From contig JAITJY010000338.1 of NCBI GenBank assembly GCA_031278675.1, positions 1 through 11,853 of the forward strand: 11,853 nucleotides of DNA, written 5' to 3'. The position numbers and the translations under genes were made by a program. Below the pieces are notes generated by a model. The model saw nothing but the letters and a program-made list of their open reading frames with translations, was not told the DNA's origin and did no database searches. Of the stretch, positions 1 through 6,369 are shown one piece after another. Origin of the DNA: Bifidobacteriaceae bacterium. Lineage in GTDB: Bacteria > Actinomycetota > Actinomycetes > Actinomycetales > WQXJ01. The first letter of the stretch is position 1, and each line of letters begins with the position of its first letter.

Positions 1-47
1 TTTCAATTTATCTCCTTTCCGGTGGCGAGTGTTTCAATTTATCTCCT
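1..47 (+). repeat. Direct pair of a 22-bp AT-rich repeat (forward orientation)
   Basis: One complete copy (26-47, CGAGTGTTTCAATTTATCTC followed by CT) is preceded by a copy cut by the window edge (1-16). A 9-bp unique spacer separates them, so the period is 31 bp. The unit is far richer in A+T than its surroundings. Read on the minus strand it contains AGGAGATAAATTGAAACA, a Shine-Dalgarno-like AGGAG five bases ahead of a TTG. The array may continue left of the window. Function unknown. Confidence 0.85.
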
Positions 48-91
48 GCCCAACCAAGCCCAGTGCTCTGACCTGCGGTGATGCTGAGGGC

Positions 92-144
92 GGGAGATAA
101 ATTGAAACACTCGACGAAATCCAGGAGATAAATTGAAACACTCG
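92..144 (-). repeat. Direct pair of the same 22-bp repeat (inverted orientation)
   Basis: Two copies lie at 92-113 (one mismatch, G for A at its first base) and 123-144 (perfect). They are again separated by exactly 9 bp, giving the same 31-bp period. This pair is the mirror image of the pair at 1-47, across a 44-bp unique centre (48-91). Symmetric spacing with inverted orientation argues for binding sites or a mobile or structured element, not a CRISPR array. Confidence 0.85.
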
Positions 145-201
145 CGGCCCCAAGCCGACGAATTGGCACGCTCGGCGAGCCCAGCGCGGCCCCAGCCGCG
201 T

Positions 202-223
202 CGAGTGTTTCAATTTACCTCCT
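202..223 (+). repeat. Fifth copy of the 22-bp repeat, single
   Basis: This forward-orientation copy has one substitution (TTTACC in place of TTTATC). It forms an inverted repeat with the copy at 123-144 across 57 bp. Inside that interval, 161-174 (AATTGGCACGCTCG) matches 11 of 14 bases of the inverted repeat end and may be a decayed copy. Confidence 0.8.
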
Positions 224-456
224 GGTCAGCGCCCAGGGGCAGATTTCATTCCGGGTCTTGTCCTGGTCCGCCCTGGTCCCCGCTGAACACGAGTCGTGAA
301 TCGCCGAATCCGGTGCGACCACCGGAGCCGCCACACAGCCGGCGCGGCAACACCCCGCAACCCCAACCAGCGGACTCTGCCAAGAGCCTTGCCCCCGGGC
401 CGGCACCGCCGGCCGGTCCGTTCGCGGCGCCCGGACCAGCCCACATCCAGATTTCT

Positions 457-508
457 ACGCAATTGCGTGATCGCTTCTAGCGAAATGTGTGACGTGGCTC
501 ACATTCGC
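457..508. promoter_or_regulatory. Cluster of three adjacent dyads
   Basis: Three inverted repeats lie almost end to end. The first is a perfect 12-bp palindrome ACGCAATTGCGT (457-468). The second is TCGCT-TCT-AGCGA (471-483). The third pairs GCGAAATGTG (480-489) with CACATTCGC (500-508), with one bulged base. The density is striking for a stretch with no adjacent start codon. It could be an operator region for a gene left of the window, the control region of a small RNA, or a structured transcript. I could not find a good -35/-10 pair next to it. Confidence 0.5.
488..503. promoter_or_regulatory. CRP/GlxR-like binding site
   Basis: The 16 bases read TGTGA-CGTGGC-TCACA, a perfect match to the TGTGA-N6-TCACA consensus of CRP-family regulators (E. 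coli CRP, mycobacterial CRP, corynebacterial GlxR). Perfect two-arm matches are rare by chance in high-GC sequence. The nearest convincing gene, the surface protein, ends at 796 on the opposite strand, so no target is evident inside the window. Confidence 0.5.
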
Positions 509-644
509 CTGGTAGTTTTTAGGGGCACAGTCCTCTTGGTACTGCATCGGTGCTTCACTTCGTCGGGCACCGGCGCAGCGCCAGGAGGACTTTCCTTTTG
601 CCCGGATTCCTCCGGGGCGCATCAGCGCCGCGCCAGCCCCCTTG

Positions 645-788
645 GGTAGCCGCAACCTTGGCACGTGAGCCGAGGTTCGCCTCCTCGGGGTCCCCGCAAA
701 ATCTTGGAGCGAAGCGGCCAGAGTTTGTGGGGTGGGTCTCGGGGTCCCCGCAAAATCTCGGAGCGGAGCGGCCAGAGTTTGTGGGGTG
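645..788 (+). repeat. Structured dispersed repeat, copy A
   Basis: The first copy of an approximately 145-bp repeat shared with 10571-10718 in the same orientation. The leading part (645-684) carries hairpin CCGAGG-TTCGCCT-CCTCGG (670-688). The rest is two 54-bp-period units (685-738 and 739-788). Each unit has near-complementary 13-bp arms, CCCCGCAAAATCT (692-704; 746-758) and AGAGTTTGTGGGG (720-732; 774-786), around a GCGAAGC (709-715) or GCGGAGC (763-769) core. It ends 8 bp past the stop codon of the minus-strand surface-protein gene, where it could act as a terminator or 3'-end stabiliser. Confidence 0.85.
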
Positions 789-795
789 CCGCCAG

Positions 796-3396
796 CTACG
801 TGGCGAAAAAGCCACTGCGACGCATCACGTAGACGCCGAGCACGGCCAGCCCAAACACGCCCACCGCCATCAAGGCGAACCCCAGGGTCCGCATTGAGGC
901 GCCGACAGGCGGCTCCGGTATGGCTACCACATCCGATCCGCCCGCGTCAGACGGTTCACCCGAACCGCCCACGGCCGCACCGGACCCCGCAGCACTCGGC
1001 GTGGCCAAGCCCGTACCCGTCCCGCCCGCAGACGGAGTGGGCCGCGCCGTGGTTTGGGTGGTATCGCTCGGCTCAGTGCTCGCAGGCGCCGAACTGGTCC
1101 GGCTGGTTGGCCGGGTCCCGTTGGGCGGCAACGCCGTGGCAGACCGGCTCGACGTTGGCGTGGGTGTCTGCGTCGGTGTTGGTGTGCGCGTCGGCGTAGC
1201 CGAAAGGGTGGGCGACGGTGGGACCGGCGTCGCGGAGCTTGAGGGAGAAGGCGGGCTGCCGGGTGGCGTCGGCGTGGCGGACGGCTCCGGCGGGTCTTGG
1301 CCGCCCGCGGCAGCGGCGCGCGTCACGATCTCCCCGTCCGGGCCCAACTCCAAAACAACGGACAACCCCGGAATGTCAAAACTGACGGCGTCCAGCGCGC
1401 TTTGCGGCGCCTGGATCAGGGAAGAGCCCCACACCACCACCTGACTAGAAGTCCCGGCCTCCAACCCATCGACGGATTCGACCAGCAACCGGCCGGAGCC
1501 GGTGAACCCATCGCCTAGGAAAATTGGCCAGCCCTGGACCAACAGGCCTATTCCGCCGCCCTGTTCGGTGACGGGATCGCCCGTGACCCTGAAGTAGGCG
1601 TCCGCGATCGCTATGCCGAACGGTCCTGACCCGGACAGGCCGGCCCCAATCAAGGCAGGTCCCCTGAACTCGACGGCGGCGCCACCATAAGCGGCTAGGC
1701 CCGCACCGGCCTCCTCAGCGGCGTTGCCCTTGATCACGGCCTGATCCACTGTGACGGCCGGTACATCAGCCGGTGGCTGGCTGGAGGTGGGCCACTTAGG
1801 GTTGGTTCCACCCCACTCGCTCCGGTCAGCCACCACCACCGCGCCACCCCGCACGGCCGAGTTCCCCGTCAGTTCGGGCACGCCAGAAACGGTGACTTGC
1901 CCGGTGTAAGTTCCCAGGTCAAGGCGACCCCCTTGGTCTGCACCGGGTTCCCGCACCACAGCGAAACCGCCCCCGTCACCGGCCACGGAGTTGCCGATAA
2001 TCCGTCCCCCGTAAACCCACATGGTGCCGGCGTTGAGCACGCCTCCGCCGTAGGCCATGCCGCGCGCGGAGGACTTGACCGTGTTGTAGGAGATGGCCCC
2101 AGCCGCCATATAGACGCTGCCCCCGGCACGGTTCCACAGGCCGGCCCCGCCCACGGGGCTAGAGCGCGCTAGCCGGTCGGCATCAAGCGTGCAGCCCGTG
2201 ATGGCCGCGTTAGCACTGAGGATGCGGACCTCGCCCTGGTTGACCACACCATAAGACGGGTTGTTGCGGATCTGCGCCCCATCGCCGAGCACCAAGGCGC
2301 CACCCGGTTGCACCACTACGGCGGCGGCATCGGGCGCCACGTCGCTCGCTGCGGTGGCGCTCCCGTCGACGGCAATGTCTTCGAGGCTCAGGCGTGAACC
2401 GGGCGGCACCTCGATCAGCTCGCCGCCGTGCCCCCGCGCCACCGGGCCGCCGGTCAACGTGATCTCCTTGGCGCTCCCGTCGGCGTCGGCAATCACCAGC
2501 GTCTCGGTGAGCGTGGTGCCCGCCGGGACCTCAAGGGTGGCGCCGTCCCGGGCCGTTGCGACCGCCTCTTGGATGGCCGATGCCGTCGGCGGACTAGCGG
2601 TCGGCGTCGGCTCCGGCGTGGGGCTGGCGGTGGGCTCCGTGGGCGTCGGTGTGGGCGTTGACGGCGGGGCCAGGCCCGTCGGCGTCAACACCAGCCACGT
2701 TGACCCGTCGGTCCCAGTGGCAAGGCTGGGCGTGCAGCCACCCCCATCGCAGAACACCGCCTCCGCGAGAGGCACCGCCAAGTCTTGGCCAACCAACTGC
2801 GCCACGGCTTGAGCGGCCCGGGGCTGTTGGAAGAACAAACGCGAGCCAGGCGTGAGCGAGCCCAGCCGCAGCCAGTTCAACCCGCCCAGACCGGTGGCCA
2901 AGCCCTCATCCGCGCGGCCCACCCGCACCAAGCCCGCGAGGCTGGTCACGCCGTCGTTGATCATCCGGTCGAGCCCCACCCCGGCCCCGCCGGTCCCTTC
3001 GAGCCTGGCCGAGGCGCCGTAATAGACCCAGAGCTGACCATCCCATTGAATGTCGGCGCCGACCGCCTCGAACGCAGCCCCTTCTTGGACAAACACATTC
3101 CCGCTGGCCACCAGGGAGTCCGCCAGGGCGAGCCGGGCACCGGATTGGACCGTGATCCGGCCGCGGGCCGCGAAGGGGCCGCCGCCCAAAGTGGTGTCCC
3201 GGCTCACCACCACGTCTTGTTCTTGGACGCAGCCCGCCGGCACAGCGACCAAACCGCCCAGGTCAACTAGTTCTTGGAGACCGCAGTCGGTGGCCGCGCT
3301 GGAGGGCGCCGCCAGCACTAGGGCCAGGCCGGGCATCACAAACAGTGTGACTAATGCCAGAACGCATCGACGCGCTAAGTTGGCCATTGACTGCAT
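796..3396 (-). CDS. Secreted beta-helix surface protein with Pro/Thr linkers and C-terminal membrane anchor
   Basis: The 866-residue product starts with a Sec signal peptide (residues 1-35: MANLARR, a hydrophobic core, then PSSAA), which decided the start. The frame stays open upstream to 3804 but there overlaps ltrA. Two related segments, about 39-100 and 275-346, share the pattern QE-V...VPAG...GGPxARG...G-RL-L-D. A Pro/Thr linker (about 244-272) separates them. Residues about 350-690 are Gly/Asn/Val-rich short repeats such as GGGVLNAGTMWVYGG, typical of right-handed beta-helix (pectin-lyase-like) folds. A long Pro/Ser/Thr stalk (about 700-820), an IPEPP motif, a membrane helix (about 838-857) and a RR-containing tail follow. 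There is no LPXTG motif. The likely role is an adhesin or wall-spanning surface protein; the ligand is unknown. No strong ribosome site is visible; a second ATG at 3387 is an alternative start. Confidence 0.85.
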   Translation of the reverse strand: MQSMANLARRCVLALVTLFVMPGLALVLAAPSSAATDCGLQELVDLGGLVAVPAGCVQEQDVVVSRDTTLGGGPFAARGRITVQSGARLALADSLVASGNVFVQEGAAFEAVGADIQWDGQLWVYYGASARLEGTGGAGVGLDRMINDGVTSLAGLVRVGRADEGLATGLGGLNWLRLGSLTPGSRLFFQQPRAAQAVAQLVGQDLAVPLAEAVFCDGGGCTPSLATGTDGSTWLVLTPTGLAPPSTPTPTPTEPTASPTPEPTPTASPPTASAIQEAVATARDGATLEVPAGTTLTETLVIADADGSAKEITLTGGPVARGHGGELIEVPPGSRLSLEDIAVDGSATAASDVAPDAAAVVVQPGGALVLGDGAQIRNNPSYGVVNQGEVRILSANAAITGCTLDADRLARSSPVGGAGLWNRAGGSVYMAAGAISYNTVKSSARGMAYGGGVLNAGTMWVYGGRIIGNSVAGDGGGFAVVREPGADQGGRLDLGTYTGQVTVSGVPELTGNSAVRGGAVVVADRSEWGGTNPKWPTSSQPPADVPAVTVDQAVIKGNAAEEAGAGLAAYGGAAVEFRGPALIGAGLSGSGPFGIAIADAYFRVTGDPVTEQGGGIGLLVQGWPIFLGDGFTGSGRLLVESVDGLEAGTSSQVVVWGSSLIQAPQSALDAVSFDIPGLSVVLELGPDGEIVTRAAAAGGQDPPEPSATPTPPGSPPSPSSSATPVPPSPTLSATPTRTPTPTQTPTPTSSRSATALPPNGTRPTSRTSSAPASTEPSDTTQTTARPTPSAGGTGTGLATPSAAGSGAAVGGSGEPSDAGGSDVVAIPEPPVGASMRTLGFALMAVGVFGLAVLGVYVMRRSGFFAT

Positions 3397-3642
3397 TTGT
3401 ATTCCCGGGGTTAGAGCCAGCCGTTGGGGCTGGCCGTCCGGTCCATATGTTACTGTCCGCCGCCGTATCGCTACCGAAAACAGCGCCGCGGGATAGGTAG
3501 AAACGCGCTGACCAATTTGACACAGACCACCCGAAGATATCCGCACAGCCGGGCGGAGGCCCCCGGTGTGGTGGGATGCCGCTGCCCGATGCCGCCCGGC
3601 GCCGTCCGGTGTGACAAAGTAGTAAGCGTGTCCGTCGGCAAG
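3397..3642. promoter_or_regulatory. Divergent intergenic region between the surface protein and ltrA
   Basis: About 246 bp separate the two divergent starts, so promoters for both genes must lie here or overlap the coding ends. A consensus -35-like TTGACA occurs on the plus strand at 3517-3522, but no acceptable -10 lies 16-19 bp downstream. Neither gene has a clear Shine-Dalgarno sequence. I cannot assign exact promoter positions. Confidence 0.4.
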
Positions 3643-4884
3643 ATGCTCAGGGCGCCGTTTACTTGGCGCGCCCCCATGGTGCCCCGGCCGATCCATGAAG
3701 CTGGGCGCGCGTCTACCCCGCTGGAGTTGCTGTTCGATCTGGTGTTCGTGGTCGCTGTTGGCGCCGCCGTCGACAAGTTGGCCGATGGCGTGGCCGACGG
3801 CCACCTGGGGCGCTCATTGGCTTCCTTCGCGATGGTGTTCTTCGCGATCTGGTGGGCGTGGATGAACTTCACTTGGTTCGCCTCGTCCTACGACGTGGAC
3901 GATGGCCCGTACCGGCTCGCGGTGATGCTACAGATGGCGGGCGTACTGGTGTTGGCGGCGGGCGTGGGCCAGGCTTTTGATCAACTCGATTGGACCGCTG
4001 GGACGCTGGGGTATGTGCTGATGCGGGTGTCCGCCATCGTGCAATGGCTGCGGGCGGCGCGCGGTGATACGGCCCGGCGGGGGACGGCGCTGCGTTATGC
4101 GGTGGGGATTGCGGTGGTCCAAACGCTGTGGCTGGCGCGGTTGGCGGCGCCGCGCACCATGGCCTGGACGGCGGCGACGTTTGCTGCCCTTGCCCTGTGT
4201 GAGCTGGCGGTTCCCGCGTGGGCTGAGCGGCATGAACGCACTGCCTGGCACCCTCATCACATTGCGGAACGCTACGGGCTGTTCACGTTAATCTTGTTGG
4301 GGGAACTCGTGACCGTGGCGGTCCAAGGCTTGCGGGTCGAACTCGATTCGACGGGGCTGACCGCCGGTCTGGCCGGGGTGTCCATCTCTGCGCTGGTGCT
4401 CCTGTTTGCCTTGTGGTGGCTCTATTTCCTCTCGCCGATGGCCGAACACCTGGCCGCCCGCCGCGACCTGGCGTTCCCGTGGGGTTATGGCCATGTCGGG
4501 ATCTTTGCGGCGCTGGCTGTGCTGGCGTCCGGCCTCAGTATCGCGTTGATGGTGTCCCACGAAAACCATCTGCCGGTGTCCGCAGTGGGGGCGGGCTACC
4601 TGGTCACGCTACCTGTCACCGCGTTTATCGTGTGTTTGTGGGGGCTTGAGGCCTGGGCGGAGCGTTCCTCGGGCGGTTGGTTGCCTCTGGCGTTGGCCGT
4701 GGTGGGGTTGGCTGCGGCGCCCTGGCTGGCGCTGACCCGCCTTGGCGTGGCCGGTGCGGTTGGCGCGACCGCCCTGGTGACAACCGCTTTGACCGCCTTT
4801 GTGATTCGCCGGGCGAGTGCCGCCGGGAGCGCCGACACCGCCGACGAGCAGTTGGTCGAACCCCCCGGGCCGGACACCGCCTAA
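3643..4884 (+). CDS. ltrA: Low-temperature-requirement A (LtrA) family membrane protein
   Basis: The 413-residue integral membrane protein has the LtrA family signature near its N terminus: R-x-STPLELLFDLVFVVAV (residues about 22-38), then WWAWMNFTWFASSYDVDDGPYRL. About eleven to twelve hydrophobic segments follow, including AERYGLFTLILLGELVTVAVQG mid-protein. The length fits the family. LtrA was named for a Listeria gene needed for growth at low temperature; the biochemical activity is not established. Starts at GTG 3628, ATG 3643 and ATG 3676 are all possible. I chose 3643 because family members usually carry some 15-25 residues before the PLEL-FDL motif, but no ribosome site decides it. 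The gene is a single plus-strand unit, divergent from the surface protein and convergent with the sugar operon (71-bp gap, no clear terminator). Confidence 0.88.
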   Translation: MLRAPFTWRAPMVPRPIHEAGRASTPLELLFDLVFVVAVGAAVDKLADGVADGHLGRSLASFAMVFFAIWWAWMNFTWFASSYDVDDGPYRLAVMLQMAGVLVLAAGVGQAFDQLDWTAGTLGYVLMRVSAIVQWLRAARGDTARRGTALRYAVGIAVVQTLWLARLAAPRTMAWTAATFAALALCELAVPAWAERHERTAWHPHHIAERYGLFTLILLGELVTVAVQGLRVELDSTGLTAGLAGVSISALVLLFALWWLYFLSPMAEHLAARRDLAFPWGYGHVGIFAALAVLASGLSIALMVSHENHLPVSAVGAGYLVTLPVTAFIVCLWGLEAWAERSSGGWLPLALAVVGLAAAPWLALTRLGVAGAVGATALVTTALTAFVIRRASAAGSADTADEQLVEPPGPDTA

Positions 4885-4955
4885 CGCCCGCCGCGACCCG
4901 TCAGTCGCCGCCCACCGCGTCACGCGTAACGATACGCCCGATGCCGCTCCCCCCG

Positions 4956-6353
4956 TCACGCTTCCACTTCGGCTGACGCTGCCCGGCTGGGGGCGCGACG
5001 GGCGCGCTGCGGCAGGTGCGGCAGCCCGCTGCCCGGCTGGGTGCCGCTGGCGTAGGCCAGCACAGCCGCCGCCAATAGCACAGCGCAGATCCAGCCCGGT
5101 TGGAAGTACCGCAATGCGGTCGGGTTGCCGTTCGAGATGTTGTAGATCAGGGCACCGGCGATCGCGCCCAAGCACAGATGCGCTTCGACGCGCCGCCAGC
5201 AGGCCACCAGGCCAATCCCGACGAGCAGGCAAAACACCAGCATCACGGCGTCGCTCGCCGCGAACCAGTTGAAGTCCTGGGTGAAGATCCGCCGCGCCAG
5301 CCGGGGGATCACCCGGATCGCATCAGCCGTGTTGTCGGTCCCGGTTTCCTTCAGGAACTGGTCGCGCTGCGAGAACCCCGAAAACATCAGGAGCTGGAAG
5401 AGTTGGCTCGCCGCATTGACACCCACTATCACCGCAGCGGGCACCAGCCAGCTATTACGCATCCGGCGCGACCGGACCCACTCCCCCAGCCAGACGACGA
5501 ACAACGCCCCCGCCGGGATGAGTTGCGCCTGCCGCGTGAACCCGAACGCCAACATGAAGGCCCCCGCCACGACAAGCCACCACCACCCCCGTTCACGGTT
5601 CCGTCCCCCCGCCCCGGCTCCCCCGGCGAGGCCCGGGAGGCCGGCGGCAGGCGGCTGGTCGGCGAGCGCAGCGGCGGCGCTAGCGGCCTTACCGGCGGCT
5701 TGGGCGGCATCGGCGGACGGGGCTCCGGCGGTGGCGCGGCGGGCGCGCCGGTAGCGCACTGCGGCGAACAGCGCGCCCGCGAACCACAACGCGGCCAAGC
5801 CCTCCGGCTGGGTCACCACAGAGAAGAAGAACCAGTGCCAGCCCGCCATCGCGATCAGGCTGGTGCCAAGCGCAATAGCCCGGCCGTAGCGGGCGGCAAG
5901 CGCCCACGCGGTCCCGCCGAAAAAGACCGCCGTGCCGGTGATGGTCGGGACCAGCATCCCGGCGTGTCCGAACCACGCCACCCACGGCGCCGCCAGCAGC
6001 GGATGGACCAGGCGGGGCACCACCAGATCGAAGTGGAACATCATCTCGGGGTTGTCGTAGTGGTAGCCCAGGGCATCGCCGACCCGGGCGACCTCCGCGT
6101 AAGCGGCGGCCTCGCTCAGGCCGGTAAAGCGCAAGGCGCGAGCGTAATAGTAGATGCCGTCGGGGGTTTGCCAGACCTGCGTCCGGAACACAATGATGCA
6201 CATCAAAGCGAACGCCAAGGCCAAGATTGCCCAAAAAACAATCCACGGCCCGGCCCCGCGGCCAACCAGGCGCCCTAGAGCGCGCCCAGGGAACGCTGGC
6301 CGCGCGCGCGGCGCGCGCCGGGCCACATCACTCGCCGGATTTGCATTAGTCAT
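4956..6353 (-). CDS. Multipass membrane protein, GT-C-like, paralog of the gene upstream
   Basis: The 465-residue protein has a basic N terminus, a first membrane helix (about 38-56) and then a loop with PDGIYYYARALRF (64-76). An acidic residue in the first outer loop is characteristic of GT-C enzymes such as ArnT and PMT. Later landmarks are FDLVVPRLVHPLLAAP (108-123), TQPEGLAAL (181-189) and FTRQAQLIPAG (272-282). These are shared with its neighbour at 6370-7620, so the pair arose by tandem duplication. An Ala/Gly-rich segment of about 50 residues (205-253), in a predicted cytoplasmic loop, is absent from the paralog. The ATG lies 16 bp after the preceding stop, behind a purine-rich GGTGAGGAAGGTGAG. 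Last gene of the operon. Transfer of a lipid-linked sugar is a plausible role but unproven; an uncharacterised membrane protein is the cautious reading. Confidence 0.8.
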   Translation of the reverse strand: MTNANPASDVARRAPRARPAFPGRALGRLVGRGAGPWIVFWAILALAFALMCIIVFRTQVWQTPDGIYYYARALRFTGLSEAAAYAEVARVGDALGYHYDNPEMMFHFDLVVPRLVHPLLAAPWVAWFGHAGMLVPTITGTAVFFGGTAWALAARYGRAIALGTSLIAMAGWHWFFFSVVTQPEGLAALWFAGALFAAVRYRRARRATAGAPSADAAQAAGKAASAAAALADQPPAAGLPGLAGGAGAGGRNRERGWWWLVVAGAFMLAFGFTRQAQLIPAGALFVVWLGEWVRSRRMRNSWLVPAAVIVGVNAASQLFQLLMFSGFSQRDQFLKETGTDNTADAIRVIPRLARRIFTQDFNWFAASDAVMLVFCLLVGIGLVACWRRVEAHLCLGAIAGALIYNISNGNPTALRYFQPGWICAVLLAAAVLAYASGTQPGSGLPHLPQRARRAPSRAASAEVEA

Positions 6354-6369
6354 AGCCTGCTCACCTTCC

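Larger units (their letters stand above)
224..644. other. Intergenic stretch without a convincing gene
   Basis: Apart from the dyad cluster described separately, this stretch shows no gene I can support. Open frames on both strands give Pro/Arg-rich low-complexity peptides with no recognisable domain, as expected from random high-GC sequence. An AGGAGGAC Shine-Dalgarno-like string at 583-590 precedes a TTG at 598, but the frame it opens only translates the repeats at 645-788 and then runs antisense into the surface-protein gene. Confidence 0.6.

Noticed and set aside
1..223. CRISPR array
   Set aside because: ATTGAAAC-type ends recall CRISPR repeats, but units are 22 bp, spacers in the pairs are only 9 bp, and orientation flips within the array.
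133..480. Plus-strand 115-residue ORF starting in a repeat unit
   Set aside because: It has a reasonable SD and TTG, but the product is Pro/Arg/Ser low-complexity, crosses another repeat copy, and shows no domain; most likely chance.
550..897. Plus-strand ORF containing two 18-residue peptide repeats
   Set aside because: The repeated peptide is just translation of the 54-bp structured units; copy B encodes nothing equivalent in context, and the frame ends antisense to the surface protein.
3517..3522. Consensus TTGACA as ltrA promoter
   Set aside because: No -10-like hexamer lies 16-19 bp downstream; nearest GATATC is only 13 bp away.
3397..3804. N-terminal extension of the surface protein to 3804
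   Set aside because: It would overlap the ltrA coding region antisense and bury the clear signal peptide at MANLARR inside the protein.
5100..6278. 392-residue plus-strand ORF opposite the membrane protein
   Set aside because: Highly charged low-complexity product antisense to a gene with clear membrane segments and a conserved paralog; a GC-rich shadow frame.
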